Shown piece after piece: positions 33,709 through 44,690 of a stretch of 58,307 nt of DNA (positions are counted from its first letter, which is position 1; every line of letters starts with the position of its first letter). The position numbers were made by a program, and so were the translations under genes. The stretch lies in contig MU859271.1 of assembly GCA_033297205.1 (NCBI GenBank), positions 1-58,307 of the forward strand, given 5' to 3'. Source of the DNA: Pseudoneurospora amorphoporcata. Its lineage: Eukaryota > Ascomycota > Sordariomycetes > Sordariales > Sordariaceae. The notes beneath the pieces were generated by a model. That model was not told the DNA's origin, made no database searches, and saw only the letters and a program-made list of their open reading frames with translations.

Positions 33709-34592
33709 TTAAAACTTATAAACAATCAAACATCCCCTATCCACCGCCCCATTCGGAAACCTGACCTCAATCTCCTTCAACCCTAACCCATTCTCCTTCT
33801 CACCACCATACTTGCACCTCGCCATCCCATCCAGCACCCAACACAACTGCATCGCCCACGTCCGCACCCGCTCCTCATAACACCCCCCCCTCCCCACGCA
33901 CTAGCATAACCCGGCACCATCTCCTCGCGGTTCCTCTCCCAAACCCTCACAAGAAACCAATAAACGTGGTGTTTCGGCTCCCACCCTTCCTTGATCGGGA
34001 TTTTCTGCAAGCTACGCCTGGTCCCAAAAAGCCCCTCGAAGAGCGGGATCAAGGTGATGGTGGGGATGGGGAAGTCGTTGGCGGATAAACTAAACAGCTC
34101 GCCGGGCTTGGCGGGCGCGGGGGAGGGGGAGGTGATGATGGTGGTTGGCGGGGACGTGGTGTTGAGGCGGGAGGGGGAATTCATTAAAGGTTGGAGAAAG
34201 TCGCGCTCGAATTCGAGCCAGATGGGTAAGAGGCCGGGGGAGAGAAGCCAGGTGAGGAATTGGGGGTATGAGGTGAAGCCCGCTTTGCGGGAGGTTGGTT
34301 CGAGAATGGAGCGGTATTGGGGGAGGTGGGTCATGTCGTGGAGGGTGAGGAAGGGGATGGTGTTGCTGTTGGTATTGGTATTGGTATTGATACTGGTACT
34401 GGTGTTGGCGTTGGTGTTGGAGGACGTTTGTGGTGTGGTGGCTGTAGTGCCGGTCATGGTGATGTCTTTGGTGCCGGTGGCCATGTGTTTATTGGGTGTG
34501 TTGCTGGTACTGGTGTCCTTCGTTTCGGTGGAAATGTTGGGTGTGGTAGTGGTGGTGTTGGTCATGGTGGTGTCTTTGGTGTCGGAGGACAT
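33709..34592 (-). CDS. Thr/Asn-rich hypothetical protein with frame break at a G8 tract
   Basis: The frame opens at the ATG at 34590-34592 with about 80 residues of Thr, Asn and Ser repeats. It continues into a normal-looking domain with FTSYPQFLTWLLSPGLLPIW, LPIPTIT-like segments and HHVYWFLVRVWERNREEMVP. At a run of eight G on the coding strand (plus-strand C run 33883-33890) this frame passes into an Arg/Gly-rich nonsense tail that ends at 33783. The other frame continues with CYEERVRTWAMQLCWVLDGM, KYGGEKENGLGLKEIEVRFP and a stop at 33709-33711, which looks like the authentic C-terminus. A one-base gain or two-base loss in the G tract would join the two, giving about 294 residues. Sequencing error is likely, since homopolymers are poorly resolved elsewhere in this assembly. 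Function unknown. Confidence 0.6.
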
Positions 34593-35440
34593 TTTGAGTA
34601 TGATGGTGGTGGTGGTTGTGATTGTTATTTGCTTCGATTCGTGTTGGCTTGTTGTGAAGTTGCTATTGTGAAGCTTTTAATACATTAGATGAGATTAGTT
34701 GTGAGGAAGAAAAGTCAAACTGAGCTATCACCTCGGACACTTATGTCCCTTAAAGCTCGATCGTCCTCAAGGGGCAAGCGTAGGCGCTCAAAGAGAAGCT
34801 GTTTTGCTTGGTATGGGTGTGAGACAGCGGTGATTCACGTCATGAATGCTCTAGCTGTGCCGTGAAAGAGAAGGTTGTTCGAAAAACATTCTCGCTGTTC
34901 AGCTCGCAACGGTTGTATCAGCGGAAGTCGTCCTTCTGGTTCTTGTCAAGACATGAACTCATCGGTCCCGCGTGGAAACAAAGAAGATGACAGCATCGGA
35001 AAGGTTGTTCAGTGAACAAGACGACAATTCAAAGCCACAGGGACTAGAACCCGTCACAAGGCCCGAGCTCCGTGCCGATGACAAAGAAAGTAGCTAATTT
35101 TCCCTCTTTTATTTGCTACCTAGGGTGCGCGCTTCATGGGGGTTAGCAATAATGCCTTGCTATCAAACGTACAATGTCGACATGCGTATTATGCACAAAA
35201 GCATATAATGTTGACATTGACGTGTAAATTTTATGTAAACTGGAAATATGATGTATTTCTGAACCTCCTAGGAGGTACAGGATACCTTGTGATCAAGAGA
35301 GTAGCAAGTGAGACGATCGTAGTTTCTAAGCCGGATTGATACAGCTGAAAGGGTAGGTGGTAGTGCTGGAGCGACACTCACTTCGACATACCTTTTACTT
35401 ATAAGTAATGTAATGCCCAAACTCCATCTCGCAAAGACCA
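34593..35440. other. Intergenic region
   Basis: No supported gene. A weak T-arm-like sequence near 35040 does not fold into a complete tRNA. Confidence 0.55.
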
Positions 35441-35742
35441 TCAAGGAGAATGACCAAATCCTTCGCCCAGGCCCGTCACATCTGCTGAATACGAATTGCG
35501 CCAACCACTAGGTCCAGCGCGCCGTCCTTCGGCTCGTTTGACCTGGTAGCAGAACCAGGCAATGTGCTGCGCTAGATTCCAGTTGATCTTTGAGGGGTGC
35601 TCGAGGGAGAGAGAAACGCTCAGGTGAACGAATTCCTTGACGCGGTTGACGACATCCCGACCTCTTACGCTAACATCCTCGACTGATAATCGGGGAATCC
35701 AAGGATCTCACCGATAGTCCCCAAGATCTCGTGGCGTGACAT
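35441..35742 (-). CDS. Possible small gene (frame interrupted or short intron)
   Basis: The ATG at 35740-35742 lies in a good context (CAAACCAACATG) after a leader like those of neighbouring genes. It opens MSRHEILGTIGEILGFPDYQ and stops soon after. A second frame, open until the TGA at 35441-35443, encodes protein-like sequence: GRDVVNRVKEFVHLSVSLS, LEHPSKINWNLAQHIAWFCY and QVKRAEGRR. Joining through a 50-bp intron starting at the GTGAGA inside codon 11 and ending at GTAAGAG keeps frame. It would give about 85 residues, but no clear branch site is visible. A frameshifted relic is equally possible. No family recognised. Confidence 0.35.
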
Positions 35743-36088
35743 GTTGGTTTGGTTGTGACTATGTTAGTGGTTTTGTTGGCTGTCGTTGTGTATGATGAGA
35801 AACCAAACCGGACAAAACTGAGAGGCGGGCACGCATATTTATGGGCGCTTGTCAGTGGAATCCACGAGCGATGAATCATGGTTCGAGACAGTCAAACAAT
35901 TCTCAGAAAAACTCTGATAGCTGTGCTTTAGAACATGGAAGCAACCGAAGTGTTCCTGAAAACAGGACATGGTCAGTTCCTAATGGGATTGTGATGGCCA
36001 TGTCTTTGTTGGCTCTACAGCGGCCTTTGTCCGCTTGGCATTCTGTTGACTGAACATCAGAGCGAAGGCCAGCGGCGTTTTTCCCGGC
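35743..36088. other. Short intergenic region
   Basis: Upstream of the possible small gene and 3' flank of the AlkB-like gene. Nothing else is seen. Confidence 0.6.
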
Positions 36089-37226
36089 TCAGTCCCTCAT
36101 CTGCCGGACATTAATGTTGATGCGCTTGTTCTTCATCCAGCCCCTCCAAGCCTCATACTTTCCGTCTTCCGCGGGCCAATCCTCCAGCCATTCAGGACAG
36201 GTACCCTTGAAGATTTTGGGCACCCCATGCCAGGCAAATCTGGACTCCTTGGTCATGTAAATGACGTCTCCGGACCGTAACCTTAGCAACAAGAACTTCT
36301 TTTCGCTCTTGCCGCTTTCACTTTCTTCGATCTCCTTTTGCTTTTCCTCCTTCGACACCTTGCCCCAGTCTTCGGGGCAAATCATAAAGAGAGAATCGCA
36401 GCCGATGCTCAAGCTAACCAGGCCTTTGTCGGTTTCCTCTGACACATCCCGGTGCATCATCATTGTGTCGCCAGGGGTGTAGAAGTTCACAATGGCAGCT
36501 TGGGCCAGGGTGTCGGGGAAGAGAGTCTCGAGAAAGCCGGAAATGTCTTTGGGAAACTCGGGGGGCAGCTCGCCCGGGTAAACGCGATTCGTCCAGTCAT
36601 ACTGACCGCCCAGAGTAACCCAGTGTAGCTTGCGGTTGAAGACTTGCTGAAAGGTGAGAGGTTTGTGTACAGAAGGATCCTTGGGCTCGAAGCAAGTCTC
36701 GGAATCTGGAGGGTAGGAAAAGAAGGAGTCCTGAACGCCTGTTTCGGGATCGATGGGCGGGTAGGGGAGCTTGAAATGAAGATGCATGTTGGTCTGGTGA
36801 TGTGGTTGGTTGAGATCGCGGTGGATGATGTTGCGGAGGAGCGTCTTTTGGATCTCTGGGGGAACGATGTTTGGGAGAATCAGGAGACCTTTGGGGAGGC
36901 TGGTCAGTAAAGATTCATGAGGGAAAGAGGTCCAAGACTTTGTGTTCACCAGGCAGAAGAGGATGGTAATAGATCGGGGCGTCCTTGTCTGCGCGGAACT
37001 CGGGTGAGTGCTCGGGGCAGATATAGCTGAACGACTTGTTCAAGGTTTCGGTAGGAATCGAGCCAGCGAGCACAAACTCGGGAGCCTTTTCTGGACTGCG
37101 CAAGTCATCGATCTCGGGGCTGTTGATGACAATCTTCTGGTCGACTTTGGCAAACGACTTCCACTTGAGCCGCAGCTCATCCGACGGCTGCTCATGCGCA
37201 TCCAAGTCATGGTGTCCACCCATCAT
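36089..37226 (-). CDS. AlkB-type Fe(II)/2-oxoglutarate dioxygenase
   Basis: Exons 37226-36950 and 36888-36089 are separated by a 61-bp intron, giving 358 residues. The start is MMGG (tandem ATGs at 37226 and 37223). The enzyme oxidatively demethylates alkylated nucleic acid bases, using Fe(II), O2 and 2-oxoglutarate. The iron ligands are visible: His238 and Asp240 in MMMHRDVSEE and His313 in RFAWHGVPKIF. Arg354 in ININVRQ is the 2-oxoglutarate-binding arginine of the NxNxRx signature. AAIVNFYTPGDTM and RLRSGDVIYMTKESR are further family blocks. The overall form is like eukaryotic ALKBH1 relatives. The intron has an uncommon GTGAAC donor. Its acceptor is the second AG (AAAG) after the CTGAC branch site; use of the nearer CAG would bring an early stop. 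The gene is divergent from cdc2 with 1.3 kb between starts. The exact substrate is not known from sequence. Confidence 0.93.
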
Positions 37227-38499
37227 TTTGGAGTCGAGTGAATGTGAAGACGATGAAGTATGGAACGGAAGATCCGAAAAAAAAAAAAAAAAAATATGGA
37301 ACCAAAAAATGTTCTGCGTATATACGGGTATCAATCACACACTCGAGTGTGACGGTGGTGATTTTGTGTCTCCAACGATGAAATTGTGGGGAACTGAGTG
37401 AAGCTTCAGTGCATGGCCGAGATGCTAACTTGGGGCGTGGAGGTTGAGGCTTGGCGTCTCCGGGGCTGGAGCCTCTGACGCCACAAGTCAGGGGTAGTCA
37501 ACAGAGGTCGTGGCTGCCTGCCCCATTCAGGGGACGGGCTCCCGGCAATGAAAGCTTGTATCTTTCAGATCGATACTTGAAAACAATGGAAAGGGTGTCG
37601 TGGATCTGACGCGAAAATGCGGCATTCACCATCTTGGGACGCGTGCCTTCTCCCTTGCAGTCCAGTGGTTTCCGTGGCGCCGTCGCGGTCCGCGCTTCTT
37701 GTGTTGACACCGATGGCAGGCGCCAACGTCTGAACCCACTGCACTATAGCGGGCCACCCCCTGAACCACCCGCTAAATCCGGTAAACCATTTGTTGCACT
37801 TGAACGACAACTACAACTTGGTCAATCTTTAAACAACCACTTGCGCCCACCGCCTCTCCTTCCTTGAACTTCTCGTCCCTCCACCGTCCCTTGAAAAAGT
37901 TAAAGGAAATACGAAGAGCAGGAACAACGGACTACAATTACATCAACCGCTGCATCCAAGTGTTAGGTTGGTGCATACAATTCGCCCATCAGCGGCCTCA
38001 CGTCCCGCATTCGAGCTCCGCCCAAGACGACCCATCGAAATTCACGGCAGCATCACGACAAAGTCAACACCAAAACAAAGTATTTACGGTAGTACTGTAG
38101 CCTTTTGGCGGCAACGACGGACGAATCCACCCATTCCATTTTACCAACCTATCCGCCACTGCGCTCCTTTGAACACCAATCCCTCCCTGGCTGGACCCTG
38201 ACTCTCCAAGGATCGAGAAAGCGACCCTTAAGTAACGACGCCGGCGGTCACCTTCTCCGTCTGCCGCCCCACGCTTCTGGGCTTGTCCATCACTGTAATC
38301 ACTGCACCATAGCGCGCCATAGCATCGTCGTAATCGTCCCCCACCAACACAACGATCACGAATACCAGGCACCACCACGACTAGTTCGACTCCAGTCAAG
38401 GTCAATTCTTCTCCTCTAGGGACAGCAGCTTTGACAAGATCGAGTATCCTCCAAACCACCCATCTCAGCATAGCGACCTGGACGGGTAACAGAGGAACC
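37227..38499. promoter_or_regulatory. Divergent promoter region of the AlkB-like gene and cdc2
   Basis: About 1.27 kb between two divergent starts. It contains an A-run (37277-37294) near the AlkB side and a C/A-rich leader before cdc2 with several short upstream ATG frames (for example 38105-38419). No coding gene is supported. Confidence 0.5.
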
Positions 38500-39653
38500 A
38501 TGGAGAACTATCAGAAGCTAGAAAAGATTGGCGAGGGTACAACATCCCCTTCTCCATTTACCCCCTTCCACCTCTCGCTTGCTACCTCTTGATCCCATGC
38601 TGACCCTCCACGCTTCGCACAGGAACGTATGGTGTCGTCTACAAGGCCCGCGACTTGGCCAACAGCGGGCGCATTGTTGCGCTCAAGAAGATCCGTCTCG
38701 AAGCCGAAGATGAGGGCGTTCCCTCCACCGCCATCCGCGAAATCTCCCTGCTCAAGGAGATGCGCGACCCCAACATTGTGCGCCTCCTCAACATTGTCCA
38801 CGCCGACGGCGGTCAAGGCCATAAGCTGTACCTTGTCTTCGAGTTTCTCGACCTTGATCTGAAAAAGTACATGGAGGCGCTTCCTGTCAGCGACGGCGGT
38901 AGGGGCAAGGCTCTCCCCGAAGGTACGGGCGCGGGACTGCACAATTTGGGACTGGGTGAGGATATCATCAAGAAGTTCATGAGCCAGCTTTGCGAGGGCG
39001 TCCGATACTGCCACAGCCACCGAGTCCTTCACCGCGATCTTAAGCCCCAGAACCTGCTCATCGACCGCGACGGCAACTTGAAGCTGGCGGATTTTGGTCT
39101 CGCCCGCGCCTTTGGTGTTCCACTCCGTACCTACACCCACGAGGTCGTCACACTGTGGTATCGTGCGCCCGAGATTCTGCTTGGCGGTCGTCAGTACTCG
39201 ACCGGTGTCGATATGTGGTCCGTCGGCTGCATTTTCGCCGAGATGTGCACACGCAAGCCCTTGTTCCCCGGTGATTCGGAAATTGACGAGATCTTCAAGA
39301 TCTTCCGGTACGTCCATGTGGTTACCTTCTCTTGGCACCTCCTTGCTTTTCCCCTTACTCCATCTTACTGACTTCTGTCCTCCGATAGTCTGCTTGGAAC
39401 CCCTACTGAGGATATCTGGCCCGGCGTCACATCTTATCCCGACTTCAAGGCATCCTTCCCCAAGTGGGTACGCGACTACAACGTACCACTCTGCCAGAAT
39501 CTCGACGACGTCGGTCTGGAGCTTCTTGAAAGTATGCTGGTCTACGATCCAGCAGGCCGCATCTCTGCCAAGGCAGCATGCAATCACCCCTACTTTGAGG
39601 ACTACAACCCCAAGCCAAAGAGCAAATATCGCGACAGCAGCAGGTACGCCTAG
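38500..39653 (+). CDS. cdc2: Cyclin-dependent kinase 1 (Cdc2)
   Basis: Exons 38500-38536, 38623-39307 and 39389-39653, with introns of 86 and 81 bp, give 328 residues. This is the Ser/Thr kinase that drives the G1/S and G2/M transitions with its cyclins. All hallmarks are visible: GEGTYGVVYK with the inhibitory Thr14 and Tyr15, catalytic Lys34 in VALKKI, a perfect PSTAIRE helix (46-52), HRDLKPQN with Asp151, DFG at 169-171 and the activation-loop Thr184 in RTYTHEVVTLWYRAPE. A Gly-rich insertion of about 20 residues (about 101-123) lies between the hinge and helix D, as in other filamentous-fungal Cdc2 proteins. The C-terminus is uncertain. The frame ends ...SSRYA, but the AG|GTACGC just before the stop could be a donor for a further 54-bp intron with a different short tail. 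Confidence 0.96.
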
Positions 39654-42046
39654 GGGCCTTCGCCAATGTCGATGAATGAGCATCATGGCAACAGCAGATC
39701 GACTATCCAAGCTCTGAAGCCGGCTGCTTAGGCTCAGTTGGATCTCTGTGACATTTGTTGGGGTAGTAATAGCGAGTGACGCCGACACACCGAACCGGTG
39801 ACAGAAAAAACTGTCATTATCAGCACCTGGAGCATATCATAGCATCCCACTTTGCTTTCAGGATACTCGAAAACATGATTTTCGAATCATCAAAATACCC
39901 ATACCTACTTCTGTTGTATGTACGATTGTGCTTTTAGGGAACAGCGTTCAAAGGGGTCATAGGGTAAAGGGATTACATTGGAATGGAGTTCTGTATTACG
40001 AAATCGGTGTTATCTGGAAGATCAAATGGCATTAAAGGGATGATGGGCTTTCTTTTAGCCCTGGAGCATATTAGGGAGTAGTGGTGAAGTGTACACAGGG
40101 AGGAAGAAGAAAGGCAAGACATTGGTGATTCAATACATCTCGCATGTACATACTCCCACTTTTAAACACTGGTCCTTCGCTCGAAAACGCGGAGTGATGC
40201 CGGTTGTTTTCTTTATCTCCCATATGTCCCCTTTCTTTCTCCCTGCTTGCTGCCTGCCGGCACCGTTTGATTTTCCCTTGTTCGGTTTTTGACTGATTCT
40301 TGTTCTGCGCAGGTCTCATACCACCCGCCACCCAACATTCTTCTCTGCTAACTCCTCAAAAGCAGGCCATTCGATGGGACTGCGGTCATTGTCACGTTGA
40401 CAGCAGTGATGAATGATACACTTCAAAGCCCAACCGCCTCGAACTTTCACCAAGTGGTTGGCTCCAAACACCTCGGCTGTGAAGGAACATTGCACGGGTG
40501 CATCCATCGCGACTCAACATGCCGGATCAGACCGCCTTGTGAACTCTATACCTGCAATGCGCTGACTGAGGCTCCATCTAGGACCCGATGGCTCACACTT
40601 CCATCGGACCGAACCGTTTTGCCCCATTCAACACTTTCAGCAGCACCTTTCACGCCATCTGAGCGGGTATCGGCACCCTGCACCATACCTTTCCATCCAC
40701 TTATGTTTCTTATGTCAGACGTACCTAACAGAACCTAGCTTGAAGGAAAAAAGGGCCTACGGAAGGCGGAGGACGAAATGAACCGCTAATGTTGTGCATA
40801 ATCCACTAAACATCATCGGCCAATTGGCAGCTGTGATCACGTAGGGCTGCGTGGTTGTTGCTTACACTAGAGCTATCGCTTTTGTGTAACCGAACTCAGA
40901 CATTCGGGTGTTGATGTAAGCCCTTGATTCTTTTGGGGAGTCTAGTCAAGAGTAATCTATTTTCTTCTTGGCTTTGTCATGGAGAAATTGGAGACGTTCG
41001 AAAGGCTGGAAAGGTTGATGAGTAAGGGACCTGAGTTGAGGTGGTGCGCACTATAGAGTTTTTCTGGAGGCGAGCAAGGTTCAAGGTAACATGTCGCGGC
41101 CATGGAACGTAAGTGAACCTGTGAGAGTCTTTGGGGGATGGTCATGAGAAAACACTTTGAGAAGACGACTATATAATGGCCGTTTAATATATGGTGAGAT
41201 GTGGGCTTGTGTCACATTGATGTTGTGATGTCCGGTCCTCATGTCAACATCGATGTGAAGGAACTATGGTCAATCAAAATGCCCAATGTAAGTTCAGGAA
41301 CTTCCTGCTCACGCTAAAGTTTTGGTAAGTGTAACAGGATGAAGTCGATGAGAGCTGGAACTCCATTCAACCTCGTCATGAGGGTATTCGAATGCGAACA
41401 CTCTGGGTTTGAGGATCACCTCAACGGAACAAAGCAACTGAAGCAAACGCAAAAGTAAGATACCTATTTTTTTTTTTTTTTTTTTATCTTACTTGCAAAT
41501 CTCAATTCCTTGAGGTTAACGTTAGAAAGCTTGCTCTTATGCTCTACATTGCTGCTCACCTCCTCTGAGGACTTTCCGATCTAACGTGCTGGACGTTTCC
41601 AACCAGAAACTCCGAGACTCGTACCTTCATGTCAAGTCTTGAATTGCCTGTTCCTTCCAGCTGATGCAAGATGTTGTGTACTGACTAAGGACTGCGTTCA
41701 TATCCGGAAGATGCGTTCATACCGCCTGGAAAATTGCAATATCGGAATTCAGTGTAATGTTAACCGCCCAATCTTTTGCCACCGATACGACATTCCCGTT
41801 CCGGAGGTATGTTGATGATGCAGGGGGGTATTGTTGACGAAGAGGCTTGGTGTCGAGGAGTGTCGTTGGGAGTTGGTCTGGTTCAGAGTCATCCACGAAT
41901 TTGTTTATAAAAAGCACGAGTCCTCACGAGTTTTACCATCTTCAGTTCCTCATCACCCAAGCCAACTCACAGAATCTACTCGCTACAGCCTTTCAATCCC
42001 TTAACTTCCAAACCTCTTACCCAAGCTTACATCTTCATTCATCAAT
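39654..42046. other. Intergenic region between cdc2 and the secreted-protein cluster
   Basis: No supported gene. It contains a T run (41467-41487). The right end holds the promoter of the secreted-protein gene. Confidence 0.55.
41906..41913 (+). promoter_or_regulatory. TATA box of the secreted cysteine-rich protein gene
   Basis: TATAAAAA lies 134 bp before the ATG at 42047 and is followed by a C/A-rich leader (CTTCATTCATCAATATG). A strong TATA box suits a highly expressed secreted protein. Confidence 0.55.
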
Positions 42047-42680
42047 ATGCAGATCATCTCTGTCCTCACTGCCCTCGCGGCCTTCAAGTTTGCCGCTGCC
42101 CTCCCCTCGGGCCCTGAAACCGGCATCGTCACACACGTTACCACTGACGAGATTCCTGCTGTTTTCAAGGTCTCCAACGAGACCGACATCACTGCCCGCG
42201 ATGTCGAGAAGCGTGCTAGTTTCGGCGTCTATCTCTGCGCGAACGCTCCATGGAAGGAGCCCTGCCAGCACATCACCAGCCAGTCCAACCAATGCAGTAA
42301 GTTCCAACACATATCCAATTAAAATCGTGGTTACTAACCCTTATTGCGCCATCCAGTCAAGCTTGATAGCGCTCTTGCCGGCCAAGTCTCCTCCATTGGT
42401 CCCGACCAGGGAGCTTACTGCCGCTTCTTCTTGTATGCCGATAACCAGCCCCTTTCCGCCCTACCATTAACATCCTTCTCTGCCTTCCCCTGTTCCGACT
42501 GGTCTTGCCTCTGACATGAACTAATGGGTTGATAGCTCCGACAACTGCGTCGACAACAATGGCTGCGAACACTTTGACCTCACGTCTCCTGGCTACTCCG
42601 ACCTGAGCCTGCTTGGCCCCAGCTGCAATGGTAAATACCCTAACGACAGGGTGCGCAGCTACTTTTGCGTCCAGGCTTAA
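42047..42680 (+). CDS. Small secreted cysteine-rich protein with Kex2-type propeptide
   Basis: Exons 42047-42296, 42357-42432 and 42536-42680, with introns of 60 and 103 bp, give 156 residues. A signal peptide (about 1-19) is followed by a propeptide that ends at Lys55-Arg56 (DVEKR|AS), a Kex2 site. The mature part of 100 residues has eight cysteines (64, 73, 83, 105, 113, 119, 139, 153), enough for four disulfides. The motif order is FGVYLC, NQC, SSIGPDQGAYC and a final RVRSYFC. This order resembles small secreted beta/gamma-crystallin-like fungal proteins, some of which have antimicrobial activity; that link is inference from pattern alone. One near-complete copy (44003) and a remnant (44850) follow on the same strand, so this is the intact founder or survivor of a tandem family. 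Confidence 0.87.
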
Positions 42681-43696
42681 GAGTTCTCCCCTGGAGCGGC
42701 GCCGATAAGACAGCAGTGGATGCTGGATTTTCAAGATGAGCTCAGCAGAGACTATGGGCGTTGCGACTTTGCAAGCGGGTGTATGAAAAGAAACCTGAAA
42801 AGAACGCGGGCGTGGCCACGCCGTGCATTTGGATTAGGATTCCCTTCAAACTTCTGAGTGCGAGGTCACGGTATAGTGGAGGTATTTTGGACGCCTGGTA
42901 GAGTTTTTGGCTTGATGTGTTTCTTTGCAATGTCTTATACCTGCCTCTAGTCACTCATTAAAATTCACATGGGATCCCTTTATCAACGTATTTATAAGTC
43001 ACCAAGAAGTACCTAGTCTTCAAGATCCGATGTGTGACGCTTTTCATTCCGTCGTAGCTTTTTGCTCTAGGGCATCGGCACATGTTGTTTTCGTTCGAAA
43101 CGCAGCAGCTCGCTGTCTCGCATGTGGGGTGGGTGCCGACACTCCTTCACCATTCGTCAAGTGTACCTACCTGTTCATAGTATATTTTTCAAACGCACTT
43201 GCCTAGGTAGGTAGAGGTAGATAGCTTGCAGAAGAAGGGTGGTGGAGCTCGGAGGGGGGCGGGGGGTGGAAGGAACTGCCGCTCATGTCGCGCGATGGTA
43301 ATCAGCAATTGAAGCGCTCCCAGCACTATACCGCAAACTGAGGTTAAACTTCTTGAATGAAATGGAGAGAGGACTAAGGGGCTTCATTGGCGTATTAAAC
43401 TCTTTCCATTGTCCTATGCCGCTCCAAACGTATGCCGGTCTCTCTCTGAGGAAGCCAATGAGAGCTCCACACGCCGCTGGTTGACCCATGATTGAAGAAA
43501 TTCAAACGACAAAGACACCAGAATTGAGTTATATAAAGTTCTATAATGAACAATGGAAAAGTTTACTCCTCTATACCCGACCGGCTCTTTGTTGGATCTT
43601 CTTTGCCCGTGAGGTTTATTACCTCCATGTTATATGTAGCCTCACTGCATCGCTGCTCAAACGCAATATCTTTTCCACAGCGTTCTAGTTTCTTGG

Positions 43697-43749
<53 letters not shown>

Positions 43750-43915
43750 AAATTCACCAAAAAAAAAAAAAAAAATAAAAAAAAAAAAAAATATAATAAA
43801 GAANNNNNNNNNNCCTTTTCGCGCGCCCGTGGGGTGTTTTTTTTCGGGGGCTGTTGGGTTTTTTTTTTTTCTTTTTTTTTGGGGGGGCCCGGGTAAATTT
43901 TTTTTTTTTTTGGGG

Positions 43916-43958
<43 letters not shown>

Positions 43959-44002
43959 CAAACATCCTGTCCACCAAAAACAGCTCCAGGCATCACATCA
44001 CG
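42681..44002. other. Intergenic region with low-complexity assembly gap
   Basis: 3' flank of the secreted-protein gene (its 42800-42985 part is duplicated at 45050-45230), a TAGG-rich stretch (43203-43225), then an unreliable homopolymer zone with a gap. Confidence 0.6.
43700..43960. other. Homopolymer-rich assembly gap (10 N, 43804-43813)
   Basis: T runs of up to 43 bases, A runs, ten Ns and further T and G runs within 260 bp look like degraded read ends rather than genomic sequence. The promoter of the next gene copy is therefore not reliably known. Confidence 0.85.
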
Positions 44003-44690
44003 ATGAAGATTATCTCAGTCCTCACTGCCCTCGCGGCCTTCAAAATTACCGCCGCCCTTCCTTCGAGCCCAGAGACCGGCGTCGCTACATAGAGGTATAC
44101 TCGTGTCGACCCTGCCGATATTCCTGCGGCGTACAAGATCGGCGCATCCAACGAGACCGACCTTGCTGCTCGCCGTATTGACGAGAACATTACCTCTGGC
44201 CGTTTTGGTATTTATATTTGCACGGAAGCTGAATTCAAAGGGATCTGCTGGCACATAGTTACCAATCTCGTCAAGCAATGCAGTATGTTTTGATTTGAAT
44301 TTTGGACCGACCGACGACCAGAGATTGGGTCACAGTGAGCAGTTCGGCTACTACTTACTCTACACCACCTCCCAGGTATCATCGATCACCCCTTAACCGC
44401 CAACATATCTTCTCTGGGCCCCGATCGAGGAAGCAAGTGCGGTTCTTTCATGTAGGTTGAATTCCTAAGCCAATAGTTCGGTACATACATGTAAAATGTA
44501 GATGGACAGACTAACTTGGTAAAATTCTGTTAATAGTAGCACCGATTGCTACGAAGATGGTGATTGGTGGTATTTTGACGCAGTCTATCCCGGGATCTCC
44601 AATTTGGACAAAGGGACAGCTTGCGGCAGGGGGAACAGAAACGATAATTTTAACAATAGAATCTGGAGCTATTGGTGCGACGTCGCTTGA
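44003..44690 (+). pseudogene. Second secreted cysteine-rich protein copy with in-frame TAG at codon 30
   Basis: The copy keeps the same three-exon structure: 44003-44282, 44376-44451 (76 bp, identical in length to exon 2 of the intact gene) and 44537-44690. Splice sites are intact and the phases match. The first 29 codons align almost perfectly (ISVLTALAAFK, PETG). Then TAG at 44090-44092 stops translation inside the propeptide. Downstream the frame stays open to the natural TGA at 44688-44690. The mature part keeps GRFGIYIC, the exon-2 cysteine and SYWC near the end. The dibasic processing site has moved: Lys-Arg is replaced by an Arg-Arg pair several residues earlier. A recent nonsense mutation or a base error next to the poor-quality gap are the main explanations. 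Confidence 0.8.

Noticed and set aside
34980..35070. tRNA-like T arm (minus strand, GGTTCTAGTCC)
   Set aside because: No acceptor or anticodon stem can be paired at the right distances.
38511..39788. 425-codon minus-strand frame over cdc2
   Set aside because: It crosses cdc2 exons and introns on the opposite strand; the CDK1 motifs settle the coding strand.
43546..43977. Poly-Phe and poly-Lys open frames
   Set aside because: They are translations of homopolymers around an assembly gap.
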